Shown: positions 12,684-24,964 of the stretch, piece after piece
Layout: each line of letters begins with the position of its first letter
How positions within the stretch are numbered: position 1 is the first letter of the stretch
From: Hydractinia symbiolongicarpus
Taxonomy: Eukaryota; Cnidaria; Hydrozoa; Anthoathecata; Hydractiniidae
DNA: 64,000 bases
Assembly (NCBI RefSeq): GCF_029227915.1
Contig: NC_079885.1
Coordinates: 19,231,001-19,295,000, forward strand
Reading direction: 5' to 3'
Translations under genes and position numbers: made by a program
The notes under the pieces: model-generated
What the model was told of the DNA's origin: nothing
The model's input: only the letters and a program-made list of their open reading frames with translations
Database searches by the model: none

Positions 12684-13142
12684 ATTGCGATTTTACAACA
12701 TTTCCCATTGTCGAATCTGGCTATTGAAACTTTAAAATAATGTGGTTGTGTTAAGTCATTGATGGATTTGGTCCAACTAACAGAAAATGAACAATGCACA
12801 AACTCAGCATTTCCACTAGCTTTTTCCATGTGTTTAAGAAACCAATACAAATTTTCAATTGCATAATAAAAGTTGAGGAAGCTTTAGAATATGCTTTGGG
12901 TCGATTTGTTTGAAGGTTTTTGAGAGACATTCTTTCTCCAATACTTTATTAACAGCCCGATATGTAACTTGGTGCTTTAACAACTGTTAGATCATCATAT
13001 TGGCCAATGGCGGTGTTTCTGACTTTTAACTCGGCATTTAAGACATGTGAGAAACATTATCTCAAAAAAATTTGCGCTGAAAGGACGTACGTACAACTGT
13101 TATAATAGCATTTCAATCGCGAAAATAATAGCATCATGCATA

Positions 13143-13214
13143 TCCCGTGTGGTCTAGCCGTTAGGGTCCGGCGCTCTCACCGCCGTGGCCGGGGTTCGAT
13201 TCCCCGCACGGGAG
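13143..13214 (+). pseudogene. tRNA-Glu-like copy, class F
   Basis: D loop AGCCGTT (G18C) and A24G. All other stems are intact, and a T4 trailer follows. Loss of G18 removes the D-loop/T-loop contact with position 55. Confidence 0.65.
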
Positions 13215-13672
13215 TATGCGATTTTACAACATTTCCTATTGTGGAATCCTGCCTTCGCCACTTTAAAATAATGTGGTAATGTTAAGTCATTGATGGATTT
13301 GGTCCAACTAACAGAAAATTAACAATGCACAAACTCAGCATTTCCACTAGCTGTTTCCATGTGTTTAAAAAAAAAGTACAAATTTTCAATTGCATAATAA
13401 AGGTTGAGGAAGACTTAGAAAATACTTTGCCTCGAAGTGTTTGAAAGTTTTCGAGAGACATTCTTTTTCCAAAACTTTACTAACATCCCGATATGTAACT
13501 TGGTGCTTTAATAACTTTGAGATCAGCATATTGGATAATGGCGGTGTTTCTGACTTTTAACTCGGCATTTAAGACATGTGAGAAACATTATCTGAAAAAA
13601 CTTGCACTGAAAGAACGTACGTACAACTGTTAAAGTAGCATTTCAATCGCGAAAATAATAGCATCAGGCATA

Positions 13673-13744
13673 TTCCGTGTTGTCTAGTGGTTAGGATACG
13701 GCGCTCTCACCGCCGTGGCCGGGGTTCGATTCCCTGCACGGGAG
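13673..13744 (+). tRNA. tRNA-Glu-CTC: tRNA-Glu (CUC), class B with C2T
   Basis: C2T and C64T both leave G-U pairs. Confidence 0.72.
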
Positions 13745-14202
13745 AATGCGATTTCACAACATTTCCTATTGTCGAATCTGGCTATTGAAACTTTAAAATA
13801 ATGTGGTTGTGTTAAGTCATTGATGGATTTGGTCCAACTAACAGAAAATGAACAATGCACAAACTCAGCATTTCCACTAGCTTTTGCCATGTGTTTAAGA
13901 AACCAATACAAATTTTCAATTGCATAATAAAATTTGAGGAAGCTTTAGAATATGCTTTGGGTCGACTTGTTTGAAGATTTTTAAGAGACATTCTTTCTCC
14001 AATACTTTACTAACAGCCCGATATGTAACTTGGTGCTTTAACAACTTTGAGATCATCATATTGGCCAATGGCGGTGTTTCGGACTTTTAACTCGGCATTT
14101 AAGACATGTGAGAAACATTATCTGAAAAAACTTGCACTAAAAGAACGTACGTACAACTGTTAAAGTAGCATTTCAATCGCAAAAATAATAGCATCAGGCA
14201 TA

Positions 14203-14274
14203 TCCCGTGTTGTCTAGTGGTTAGGATACGGCGCTCTCACCGCCGTGGCCGGGGTTCGATTCCCCGCAAGGGAG
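14203..14274 (+). pseudogene. tRNA-Glu-like copy, class B with C68A
   Basis: Repeats the copy at 12612, one trimer upstream. Confidence 0.7.
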
Positions 14275-14732
14275 ATTGCGATTTTACAACATTTCCCATT
14301 GTCGAATCTGGCTATTGAAACTTTAAAATAATGTGGTTGTGTTAAGTCATTGATGGATTTGGTCCAACTAACAGAAAATGAACAATGCACAAACTCAGCA
14401 TTTCCACTAGCTTTTTCCATGTGTTTAAGAAACCAATACAAATTTTCAATTGCATAATAAAAGTTGAGGAAGCTTTAGAATATGCTTTGGGTCGATTTGT
14501 TTGAAGGTTTTTGAGAGACATTCTTTCTCCAATACTTTATTAACAGCCCGATATGTAACTTGGTGCTTTAACAACTGTTAGATCATCATATTGGCCAATG
14601 GCGGTGTTTCTGACTTTTAACTCGGCATTTAAGACATGTGAGAAACATTATCTGAAAAAACTTGCACTGAAAGAACGTACGTACAACTGTTAAAGTAGCA
14701 TTTCAATCGCGAAAATAATAGCATCAGGCATA

Positions 14733-14804
14733 TTCCGTGTTGTCTAGTGGTTAGGATACGGCGCTCTCACCGCCGTGGCCGGGGTTCGATTCCCCGCACG
14801 GGAG
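14733..14804 (+). tRNA. tRNA-Glu-CTC: tRNA-Glu (CUC), class B with C2T
   Basis: Repeats the copy at 12082. Confidence 0.75.
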
Positions 14805-15262
14805 AATGCGATTTCACAACATTTCCTATTGTCGAATCTGGCTATTGAAACTTTAAAATAATGTGGTTGTGTTAAGTCATTGATGGATTTGGTCCAACTA
14901 ACAGAAAATGAACAATGCACAAACTCAGCATTTCCACTAGCTTTTGCCATGTGTTTAAGAAACCAATACAAATTTTCAATTGCATAATAAAATTTGAGGA
15001 AGCTTTAGAATATGCTTTGGGTCGACTTGTTTGAAGGTTTTTAAGAGACATTCTTTCTCCAATACTTTACTAACAGCCCGATATGTAACTTGGTGCTTTA
15101 ACAACTTTGAGATCATCATATTGGCCAATGGCGGTGTTTCGGACTTTTAACTCGGCATTTAAGACATGTGAGAAACATTATCTGAAAAAACTTGCACTAA
15201 AAGAACGTACGTACAACTGTTAAAGTAGCATTTCAATCGCGAAAATAATAGCATCAGGCATA

Positions 15263-15334
15263 TCCCGTGTTGTCTAGTGGTTAGGATACGGCGCTCTCAC
15301 CGCCGTGGCCGGGGTTCGATTCACCGCAAGGGAG
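15263..15334 (+). pseudogene. tRNA-Glu-like relic, class B
   Basis: C68A as in its trimer homologues, plus C62A in the T stem. Confidence 0.75.
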
Positions 15335-15793
15335 ATTGCGATTTTACAACATTTCCCATTGTCGAATCTGGCTATTGAAACTTTAAAATAATGTGGTTGT
15401 GTTAAGTCATTGATGGATTTGGTCCAACTAACAGAAAATTAACAATGCACAAACTCAGCATTTCCACTAGCTTTTTCCATGTGTTTAAGAAACCAATACA
15501 AATTTTCAATTGCATAATAAAAGTTGAGGAAGCTTTAGAATATGCTTTGGGTCGATTTGTTTGAAGGTTTTTGAGAGACATTCTTTCTCCAATACTTTAT
15601 TAACAGTCCGATATGTAACTTGGTGCTTTAACAACTGTTAGATCATCATATTGGCCAATGGCGGTGTTTCTGACTTTTAACTCGGCATTTAAGACATGTG
15701 AGAAACATTATCTCAAAAAAATTTGCGCTGAAAGGACGTACGTACAACTGTTATAATAGCATTTCAATCGCGAAAATAATAGCATCATGCATA

Positions 15794-15865
15794 TCCCGTG
15801 TGGTCTAGCCGTTAGGGTCCGGCGCTCTCACCGCCGTGGCCGGGGTTCGATTCCCCGCACGGGAG
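15794..15865 (+). pseudogene. tRNA-Glu-like copy, class F
   Basis: Repeats the class F copy at 13143, including A24G and the T4 trailer. Confidence 0.65.
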
Positions 15866-16323
15866 TATGCGATTTTACAACATTTCCTATTGTGGAATCC
15901 TGCCTTCGCCACTTTAAAATAATGTGGTAATGTTAAGTCATTGATGGATTTGGTCCAACTAACAGAAAATTAACAATGCACAAACTCAGCATTTCCACTA
16001 GCTGTTTCCATGTGTTTAAAAAAAAAGTACAAATTTTCAATTGCATAATAAAGGTTGAGGAAGACTTAGAAAATACTTTGCCTCGAAGTGTTTGAAAGTT
16101 TTCGAGAGACATTCTTTTTCCAAAACTTTACTAACATCCCGATATGTAACTTGGTGCTTTAATAACTTTGAGATCAGCATATTGGATAATGGCGGTGTTT
16201 CTGACTTTTAACTCGGCATTTAAGACATGTGAGAAACATTATCTGAAAAAACTTGCACTGAAAGAACGTACGTACAACTGTTAAAGTAGCATTTCAATCG
16301 CCAAAATAATAGCATCAGGCATA

Positions 16324-16395
16324 TCCCGTGTTGTCTAGTGGTTAGGATACGGCGCTCTCACCGCCGTGGCCGGGGTTCGTTTCCCCGCACGGGAG
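16324..16395 (+). pseudogene. tRNA-Glu-like copy, class B with A58T
   Basis: A58T changes an invariant T-loop and B-box base; stems are otherwise intact. Confidence 0.7.
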
Positions 16396-16853
16396 AATGC
16401 GATTTCACAACATTTCCTATTGTCGAATCTGGCTATTGAAACTTTAAAATAATGTGGTTGTGTTAAGTCATTGATGGATTTGGTCCAACTAACAGAAAAT
16501 GAACAATGCACAAACTCAGCATTTCCACTAGCTTTTGCCATGTGTTTAAGAAACCAATACAAATTTTCAATTGCATAATAAAATTTGAGGAAGCTTTAGA
16601 ATATGCTTTGGGTCGACTTGTTTGAAGGTTTTTAAGAGACATTCTTTCTCCAATACTTTACTAACAGCCCGATATGTAACTTGGTGCTTTAACAACTTTG
16701 AGATCATCATATTGGCCAATGGCGGTGTTTCGGACTTTTAACTCGGCATTTAAGACATGTGAGAAACATTATCTGAAAAAACTTGCACTAAAAGAACGTA
16801 CGTACAACTGTTAAAGTAGCATTTCAATCGCGAAAATAATAGCATCAGGCATA

Positions 16854-16925
16854 TCCCGTGTTGTCTAGTGGTTAGGATACGGCGCTCTCACCGCCGTGGC
16901 CGGGGTTCGATTCCCCGCAAGGGAG
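16854..16925 (+). pseudogene. tRNA-Glu-like copy, class B with C68A
   Basis: Acceptor mismatch 5-68 as at 12612, but the trailer is GATTTCAC. Confidence 0.7.
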
Positions 16926-17384
16926 ATTGCGATTTCACAACATTTCCTATTGTCGAATCTGGCTATTGAAACTTTAAGATAATGTGGTTGTGTTAAGTCA
17001 TTGATGGATTAGGTCCAACTAACAGAAAATGAACAATGCACAAACTCAGCATTTCCACTAGCTTTTTCCATGTGTTTAAAAAACCAATACAAATTTTCAA
17101 TTGCATAATAAAAGTTGAGGAAGCTTTAGAATATGCTTTGGGTCGATTTGTTTGAAGGTTTTTGAGAGACATTCTTTCTCCAATACTTTATGAACAGCCC
17201 GATATGTAACTTGGTGCTTTAACAACTGTTGGATCATCATATTGGCCAATGGCGGTGTTTCTGACTTTTAACTCGGCATTTAAGACATGTGAGAAACGTT
17301 ATCTCAAAAAAATTTGCGCTGAAAGGACGTACGTACAACTGTTAAAATAGCATTTCAATCGCGAAAATAATAGCATCATGCATA

Positions 17385-17456
17385 TCCCGTGTGGTCTAGT
17401 GGTTAGGATCCGGCGCTCTCACCGCCGTGGCCGTGGTTCGATTCCCCGCACGGGAG
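17385..17456 (+). tRNA. tRNA-Glu-CTC: tRNA-Glu (CUC), class A with G51T
   Basis: One T-stem mismatch (T51-C63). This variant opens each of the three 3-kb higher-order repeats (also 20873 and 23831). Confidence 0.65.
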
Positions 17457-17915
17457 TATGCGATTGTACAACATTTCCTATTGTCGATTCTGGCCATTAA
17501 AACTTTAAAATAATGTGGTTGTGTTAAGTCATTGATGGATTTGGTCCAACTAACAGAAAATGAACAATGCACAAACTCAGCATTTCCACTAGCTTTTTCC
17601 ATGTGTTTAAGAAACCAATTCAAATTTTCAATTGCATAATAAAAGTTGAGGAAGCTTTAGAATATGCTTTGGGTCGATTTGTTTGAAGGTTTTTGAGAGA
17701 CATTCTTTCTCCAATACTTTATGAACAGCCCGATATGTAACTTGGTGCTTTAACAACTGTTGGATCATCATATTGGCCAATGGCGGTGTTTCTGACTTTT
17801 AACTCGGCATTTAAGACATGTGAGAAACGTTATCTCAAAAAAATTTGCGCTGAAAGGACGTACGTACAACTGTTATAATAGCATTTCAATCGCGAAAATA
17901 ATAGCATCATGCATA

Positions 17916-17987
17916 TCCCGTGTGGTCTAGCCGTTAGGATCCGGCGCTCTCACCGCCGTGGCCGGGGTTCGATTCCCCGCACGGGAG
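17916..17987 (+). pseudogene. tRNA-Glu-like copy, class F
   Basis: Only the D loop (AGCCGTT) departs from consensus. Second position of the higher-order repeat. Confidence 0.6.
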
Positions 17988-18389
17988 TATGCGATTGTAC
18001 AAAATTTCCTATTGTCGATTCTGGCCATTAAAACTTTAAAATAATGTGGTTGTGTTAAGTCATTGAAGGATTTGGTCCAACTAACAGAAAATGAACAATG
18101 CACAAACTCAGCATTTCCACTAGCTTTTTCCATGTGTTTAAGAAACCAATTCAAATTTTCAATTGCATAATAAAAGTTGAGGAAGCTTTAGAATATGCTT
18201 TGGGTCGATTTGTTTGAAGGTTTTTGAGAGACATTCTTTCTCCAATATTTTACTAACAGCCCGATATGTAACTTGGTGCTTTAACAACTTTGAGATCATC
18301 ATATTCGCCAATGGCGGTGTTTCTGACTTTTAACTCGGCATTTAAGACATGTGAGAAACATTATCTTAAAAAATTTGCGCTGAAAGGAC

Positions 18390-18397
18390 GTACGTAC
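18390..18397. promoter_or_regulatory. conserved palindrome GTACGTAC upstream of tRNA
   Basis: Perfect 8-bp palindrome ending 49 nt before the tRNA at 18446. The same palindrome, within ACGTACGTAC, sits at about the same distance in nearly every unit and is followed by CAACTGTTA. Possible protein-binding site for Pol III upstream control; function is inferred from conservation only. Confidence 0.35.
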
Positions 18398-18445
18398 AAC
18401 TGTTAAAATAGCATTTCAATCGCGAAAATAATAGCATCATGCATA

Positions 18446-18517
18446 TCCCGTGTGGTCTAGTGGTTAGGATCCGGCGCTCTCACCGCCGTGGCCGGGGTTC
18501 GATTCCCCGCACGGGAG
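18446..18517 (+). tRNA. tRNA-Glu-CTC: tRNA-Glu (CUC), exact class A
   Basis: Exact consensus. The trailer lacks T4, but a T4 run occurs at 18580-18583, 63 nt past the gene (GGTTTTG variant of the spacer). Confidence 0.95.
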
Positions 18518-18976
18518 TATGCGATTGTACAACATTTCCTATTGTCGATTCTGGCCATTAAAACTTTAAAATAATTTGGTTTTGTTAAGTCATTGATGGA
18601 TTTGGTCCAACTAACAGAAAATGAACAATGCACAAACTCAGCATTTCCACTAGCTTTTTCCATGTGTTGAAGAAACCAATACAAATTTTCAATTGCGTAA
18701 TAAAAGTTGAGGAAGCTTTAGAATATGCTTTGGGTCGATTTGTTTGAAGGTTTTTGAGAGACATTCTTTCTCCAATACTTTATTAACAGCCCGATATGTA
18801 ACTTGGTGCTTTAACAACTTTGAGATCATCATATTGGCCAATGGCGGTGTTTCTGACTTTTAACTCGGCATTTAAGATATGTGAGAAACATTATCTCAAA
18901 AAAATTTGCGCTGAAAGGACGTACGTACAACTGTTAAAATAGCATTTCAGTCGCAAAAATAATAGCATCATGCATA

Positions 18977-19048
18977 TCCCGTGTCGTCTAGTGGTTAGGA
19001 TCAGGCGCTCTCACCGCCGTGGCCGGGGTTCGATTCCCCGCACGGGAG
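18977..19048 (+). pseudogene. tRNA-Glu-like copy, G9C and C27A
   Basis: C27A mismatches G43. The same pair of changes recurs at 22466 and 25424. Confidence 0.65.
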
Positions 19049-19507
19049 TATGCGATTGTACAACATTTCTTATTGTCGATTCTGGCCATTAAAACTTTAA
19101 AATAATGTGGTTGTGTTAAGTCATTGATGGATTAGGTCCAACTAACAGAAAATGAACAATGCACAAACTCAGCATTTCCACTAGCTTTTTCCATGTGTTT
19201 AAAAAACCAATACAAATTTTCAATTGCATAATAAAAGTTGAGGAAGCTTTAGAATATGCTTTGGGTCGATTTGTTTGAAGGTTTTTGAGAGACATTCTTT
19301 CTCCAATACTTTATGAACAGCCCGATATGTAACTTGGTGCTTTAACAACTGTTGGATCATCATATTGGCCAATGGCGGTGTTTCTGACTTTTAACTCGGC
19401 ATTTAAGACATGTGAGAAACGTTATCTCAAAAAAATTTGCGCTGAAAGGACGTACGTACAACTGTTAAAATAGCATTTCAATCGCGAAAATAATAGCATC
19501 ATGCATA

Positions 19508-19579
19508 TCCCGTGTGGTCTAGTGGTTAGGATCCGGCGCTCTCACCGCCGTGGCCGGGGTTCGATTCCCCGCACGGGAG
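19508..19579 (+). tRNA. tRNA-Glu-CTC: tRNA-Glu (CUC), exact class A
   Basis: Exact consensus. This is the extra unit that makes the first higher-order repeat 531 bp longer than the second. Confidence 0.95.
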
Positions 19580-20038
19580 TATGCGATTGTACAAAATTTC
19601 CTATTGTCGATTCTGGCCATTAAAACTTTAAAATAATGTGGTTGTGTTAAGTCATTGAAGGATTTGGTCCAACTAACAGAAAATGAACAATGCACAAACT
19701 CAGCATTTCCACTAGCTTTTTCCATGTGTTTAAGAAACCAATACAAATTTTCAATTGCATAATAAAAGTTGAGGAAGCTTTAGAATATGCTTTGGGTCGA
19801 TTTGTTTGAAGGTTTTTGAGTGACATTCTTTCTCCAATATTTTACTAACAGCCCGATATGTAACTTGGTGCTTTTCCAACTTTGAGATCATCATATTCGC
19901 CAATGGCGGTGTTTCTGACTTTTAACTCGGCATATAAGACATGTGAGAAACATTATCTCAAAAAAATTTTCGCTGAAAGGACGTACGTACAACTGTTATA
20001 ATAGCATTTCAATCGCGAAAATAATAGCATCATGCATA
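19580..20038 (+). repeat. typical 459-bp spacer between tRNA copies
   Basis: Representative of all long non-tRNA stretches here. In order it holds a trailer GATTGTAC; an AT-rich stretch; the motif AACTCAGCATTT; a T5 run (GCTTTTTCC) about 138 nt past the tRNA; a GAGAGACATTC block; an ATTSGCCAAT/ATGGCGG block; a second AACTCGGCATTT motif; the palindrome GTACGTAC; and a conserved leader ending ATGCATA. Short ORFs occur on both strands but are set by repeat copying. No second RNA gene was recognised. Confidence 0.8.
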
Positions 20039-20110
20039 TCCCGTGTGGTATAGTGGTTAGGATCCGGCGCTCTCACCGCCGTGGCCGGGGTTCGATTCCC
20101 CGCACGGTAG
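20039..20110 (+). pseudogene. tRNA-Glu-like copy, class C with G71T
   Basis: C12A plus G71T, which opposes C2. The combination recurs at 22997, 29366 and 41116. Confidence 0.65.
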
Positions 20111-20569
20111 AATGCGATTTCACAACATTTCCTATTGTCGAATCTGGCTATTGAAACTTTAAAATAATGTGGTTGTGTTAAGTCATTGATGGATTTGGTC
20201 CAACTAACAGAAAATGAACAATGCACAAACTCAGCATTTCCACTAGCTTTTTCCATGTGTTTAAGAAACCAATACAAATTTTCAATTGCATAATAAAAGT
20301 TGAGGAAGCTTTAGAATATGCTTTGGGTCGATTTGTTTGAAGGTTTTGGAGAGACATTCTTTCTCCAATACTTTAATAACAGCCCGATATGTAACTTGGT
20401 GCTTTAACAACTTTGAGATCATCATATTGGCCAATGGCGGTGTTTTTGACTTTTAACTCGGAATTTAAGACATGTGAGAAACATTATCTCAAAAAAATTT
20501 GCGCTGAAAGGACGTACGTACAACTGTTATAATAGCATTTCAATCGCGAAAATAATAGCATCATGCATA

Positions 20570-20641
20570 TCCCGTGTGGTCTAGTGGTTAGGATCCGGCG
20601 CTCTCACCGCCGTGGCCGGGGTTCGATTCCCCGCACGGGAG
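20570..20641 (+). tRNA. tRNA-Glu-CTC: tRNA-Glu (CUC), exact class A before truncated spacer
   Basis: Exact consensus. The spacer that follows lacks about 228 bp, so the next tRNA starts only 303 bp downstream. Confidence 0.95.
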
Positions 20642-20872
20642 TATGCGATTTGAGAGACATTCTTTCTCCAATACTTTATTAACAGCCCGATATGTAACTT
20701 GGTGCTTTAACAACTTTGAGATCATCATATTGGCCAATGGCGGTGTTTCTGACTTTTAACTCGGCATTTAAGACATGTGAGAAACATTATCTCAAAAAAA
20801 TTTGCGCTGAAAGGACGTACGTACAACTGTTAAAATAGCATTTCAATCGCAAAAATAATAGCATCATGCATA
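20570..20872 (+). repeat. truncated 303-bp unit 1
   Basis: The trailer ATGCGATT joins directly to TGAGAGACATTC near 20650, removing about 228 bp of spacer. Two or three T residues are shared at the junction. Confidence 0.9.
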
Positions 20873-20944
20873 TCCCGTGTGGTCTAGTGGTTAGGATCCG
20901 GCGCTCTCACCGCCGTGGCCGTGGTTCGATTCCCCGCACGGGAG
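20873..20944 (+). tRNA. tRNA-Glu-CTC: tRNA-Glu (CUC), class A with G51T
   Basis: First unit of the second higher-order repeat. Confidence 0.65.
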
Positions 20945-21403
20945 TATGCGATTGTACAACATTTCCTATTGTCGATTCTGGCCATTAAAACTTTAAAATA
21001 ATGTGGTTGTGTTAAGTCATTGATGGATTTGGTCCAACTAACAGAAAATGAACAATGCACAAACTCAGCATTTCCACTAGCTTTTTCCATGTGTTTAAGA
21101 AACCAATTCAAATTTTCAATTGCATAATAAAAGTTGAGGAAGCTTTAGAATATGCTTTGGGTCGATTTGTTTGAAGGTTTTTGAGAGACATTCTTTCTCC
21201 AATACTTTATGAACAGCCCGATATGTAACTTGGTGCTTTAACAACTATTGGATCATTATATTGGCCAATGGCGGTGTTTCTGACTTTTAACTCGGCATTT
21301 AAGACATGTGAGAAACGTTATCTCAAAAAAATTTGCGCTGAAAGGACGTACGTACAACTGTTATAATAGCATTTCAATCACGAAAATAATAGCATCATGC
21401 ATA

Positions 21404-21475
21404 TCCCGTGTGGTCTAGCCGTTAGGATCCGGCGCTCTCACCGCCGTGGCCGGGGTTCGATTCCCCGCACGGGAG
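21404..21475 (+). pseudogene. tRNA-Glu-like copy, class F
   Basis: D loop AGCCGTT only. Confidence 0.6.
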
Positions 21476-21934
21476 TATGCGATTGTACAAAATTTCCTAT
21501 TGTCGATTCTGGCCATTAAAACTTTAAAATAATGTGGTTGTGTTAAGTCATTGAAGGATTTGGTCCAACTAACAGAAAATGAACAATGCACAAACTCAGC
21601 ATTTCCACTAGCTTTTTCCATGTGTTTAAGAAACCAATTCAAATTTTCAATTGCATAATAAAAGTTGAGGAAGCTTTAGAATATGCTTTGGGTCGATTTG
21701 TTTGAAGGTTTTTGAGAGAAATTCTTTCTCCAATATTTTACTAACAGCCCGATATGTAACTTGGTGCTTTAACAACTTTGAGATCATCATATTCGCCAAT
21801 GGCGGTGTTTCTGACTTTTAACTCGGCATTTAAGACATGTGAGAAACATTATCTTAAAAAAATTTGCGCTGAAAGGACGTACGTACAACTGTTAAAATAG
21901 CATTTCAATCGCGAAAATAATAGCATCATGCATA

Positions 21935-22006
21935 TCCCGTGTGGTCTAGTGGTTAGGATCCGGCGCTCTCACCGCCGTGGCCGGCGTTCGATTCCCCGCA
22001 CGGGAG
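21935..22006 (+). tRNA. tRNA-Glu-CTC: tRNA-Glu (CUC), class A with G52C
   Basis: One T-stem mismatch (C52-C62), private to this copy; its homologues at 18446 and 24893 are exact. Confidence 0.65.
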
Positions 22007-22465
22007 TATGCGATTGTACAACATTTCCTATTGTCGATTCTGGCCATTAAAACTTTAAAATAATTTGGTTTTGTTAAGTCATTGATGGATTTGGTCCAAC
22101 TAACAGAAAATGAACAATGCACAAACTCAGCATTTCCACTAGCTTTTTCCATGTGTTGAAGAAACCAATACAAATTTTCAATTGCGTAATAAAAGTTGAG
22201 GAAGCTTTAGAATATGCTTTGGGTCGATTTGTTTGAAGGTTTTTGAGAGACATTCTTTCTCCAATACTTTATTAACAGCCCGATATGTAACTTGGTGCTT
22301 TAACAACTTTGAGATCATCATATTGGCCAATGGCGGTGTTTCTGACTTTTAACTCGGCATTTAAGATATGTGAGAAACATTATCTCAAAAAAATTTGCGC
22401 TGAAAGGACGTACGTACAACTGTTAAAATAGCATTTCAGTCGCAAAAATAATAGCATCATGCATA

Positions 22466-22537
22466 TCCCGTGTCGTCTAGTGGTTAGGATCAGGCGCTCT
22501 CACCGCCGTGGCCGGGGTTCGATTCCCCGCACGGGAG
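22466..22537 (+). pseudogene. tRNA-Glu-like copy, G9C and C27A
   Basis: Homologue of the copy at 18977. Confidence 0.65.
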
Positions 22538-22996
22538 TATGCGATTGTACAACATTTCTTATTGTCGATTCTGGCCAATAAAACTTTAAAATAATGTGGT
22601 TGTGTTAAGTCATTGATGGATTTGGTCCAACTAACAGAAAATGAACAATGCACAAACTCAGCATTTCCACTAGCTTTTTCCATGTGTTTAAGAAACCAAT
22701 ACAAATTTTCAATTGCATAATAAAAGTTGAGGAAGCTTTAGAATATGCTTTGGGTCGATTTGTTTGAAGGTTTTTGAGTGACATTCTTTCTCCAATATTT
22801 TACTAACAGCCCGATATGTAACTTGGTGCTTTTCCAACTTTGAGATCATCATATTCGCCAATGGCGGTGTTTCTGACTTTTAACTCGGCATATAAGACAT
22901 GTGAGAAACATTATCTCAAAAAAATTTTCGCTGAAAGGACGTACGTACAACTGTTATAATAGCATTTCAATCGCGAAAATAATAGCATCATGCATA

Positions 22997-23068
22997 TCCC
23001 GTGTGGTATAGTGGTTAGGATCCGGCGCTCTCACCGCCGTGGCCGGGGTTCGATTCCCCGCACGGTAG
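22997..23068 (+). pseudogene. tRNA-Glu-like copy, class C with G71T
   Basis: Homologue of the copy at 20039. Confidence 0.65.
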
Positions 23069-23527
23069 AATGCGATTTCACAACATTTCCTATTGTCGAA
23101 TCTGGCTATTGAAACTTTAAAATAATGTGGTTGTGTTAAGTCATTGATGGATTTGGTCCAACTAACAGAAAATGAACAATGCACAAACTCAGCATTTCCA
23201 CTAGCTTTTTCCATGTGTTTAAGAAACCAATACAAATTTTCAATTGCATAATAAAAGTTGAGGAAGCTTTAGAATATGCTTTGGGTCGATTTGTTTGAAG
23301 GTTTTGGAGAGACATTCTTTCTCCAATACTTTAATAACAGCCCGATATGTAACTTGGTGCTTTAACAACTTTGAGATCATCATATTGGCCAATGGCGGTG
23401 TTTTTGACTTTTAACTCGGAATTTAAGACATGTGAGAAACATTATCTCAAAAAAATTTGCGCTGAAAGGACGTACGTACAACTGTTATAATAGCATTTCA
23501 ATCGCGAAAATAATAGCATCATGCATA

Positions 23528-23599
23528 TCCCGTGTGGTCTAGTGGTTAGGATCCGGCGCTCTCACCGCCGTGGCCGGGGTTCGATTCCCCGCACGGGAG
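23528..23599 (+). tRNA. tRNA-Glu-CTC: tRNA-Glu (CUC), exact class A before truncated spacer
   Basis: Exact consensus, followed by the second 303-bp unit. Confidence 0.95.
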
Positions 23600-23830
23600 T
23601 ATGCGATTTGAGAGACATTCTTTCTCCAATACTTTATTAACAGCCCGATATGTAACTTGGTGCTTTAACAACTTTGAGATCATCATATTGGCCAATGGCG
23701 GTGTTTCTGACTTTTAACTCGGCATTTAAGACATGTGAGAAACATTATCTCAAAAAAATTTGCGCTGAAAGGACGTACGTACAACTGTTAAAATAGCATT
23801 TCAATCGCAAAAATAATAGCATCATGCATA
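23528..23830 (+). repeat. truncated 303-bp unit 2
   Basis: Same junction as unit 1, one higher-order repeat downstream. Confidence 0.9.
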
Positions 23831-23902
23831 TCCCGTGTGGTCTAGTGGTTAGGATCCGGCGCTCTCACCGCCGTGGCCGTGGTTCGATTCCCCGCACGGG
23901 AG
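23831..23902 (+). tRNA. tRNA-Glu-CTC: tRNA-Glu (CUC), class A with G51T
   Basis: First unit of the third, incomplete higher-order repeat. Confidence 0.65.
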
Positions 23903-24361
23903 TATGCGATTGTACAACATTTCCTATTGTCGATTCTGGCCATTAAAACTTTAAAATAATGTGGTTGTGTTAAGTCATTGATGGATTTGGTCCAACTAAC
24001 AGAAAATGAACAATGCACAAACTCAGCATTTCCACTAGCTTTTTCCATGTGTTTAAGAAACCAATTCAAATTTTCAATTGCATAATAAAAGTTGAGGAAG
24101 CTTTAGAATATGCTTTGGGTCGATTTGTTTGAAGGTTTTTGAGAGACATTCTTTCTCCAATACTTTATGAACAGCCCGATATGTAACTTGGTGCTTTAAC
24201 AACTGTTGGATCATCATATTGGCCAATGGCGGTGTTTCTGACTTTTAACTCGGCATTTAAGACATGTGAGAAACGTTATCTCAAAAAAATTTGCGCTGAA
24301 AGGACGTACGTACAACTGTTATAATAGCATTTCAATCGCGAAAATAATAGCATCATGCATA

Positions 24362-24433
24362 TCCCGTGTGGTCTAGCCGTTAGGATCCGGCGCTCTCACC
24401 GCCGTGGCCGGGGTTCGATTCCCCGCACGGGAG
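24362..24433 (+). pseudogene. tRNA-Glu-like copy, class F
   Basis: D loop AGCCGTT only. Confidence 0.6.
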
Positions 24434-24892
24434 TATGCGATTGTACAAAATTTCCTATTGTCGATTCTGGCCATTAAAACTTTAAAATAATGTGGTTGTG
24501 TTAAGTCATTGAAGGATTTGGTCCAACTAACAGAAAATGAACAATGCACAAACTCAGCATTTCCACTAGCTTTTTCCATGTGTTTAAGAAACCAATTCAA
24601 ATTTTCAATTGCATAATAAAAGTTGAGGAAGCTTTAGAATATGCTTTGGGTCGATTTGTTTGAAGGTTTTTGAGAGAAATTCTTTCTCCAATATTTTACT
24701 AACAGCCCGATATGTAACTTGGTGCTTTAACAACTTTGAGATCATCATATTCGCCAATGGCGGTGTTTCTGACTTTTAACTCGGCATTTAAGACATGTGA
24801 GAAACATTATCTTAAAAAAATTTGCGCTGAAAGGACGTACGTACAACTGTTAAAATAGCATTTCAATCGCGAAAATAATAGCATCATGCATA

Positions 24893-24964
24893 TCCCGTGT
24901 GGTCTAGTGGTTAGGATCCGGCGCTCTCACCGCCGTGGCCGGGGTTCGATTCCCCGCACGGGAG
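24893..24964 (+). tRNA. tRNA-Glu-CTC: tRNA-Glu (CUC), exact class A
   Basis: Exact consensus; the spacer has the GGTTTTG variant, giving a late T4. Confidence 0.95.

Larger units (their letters stand above)
12082..16323 (+). repeat. class B/F trimer block (3+2+3 units)
   Basis: Units follow the order B with C2T, B with C68A, then class F with A24G, at 12082-13672 and 14733-16323 (1,591 bp each). A middle block at 13673-14732 lacks the class F unit (1,060 bp). Marker variants such as CGGACTTTT and AACTGTTAGATC recur at matching positions. Confidence 0.85.
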
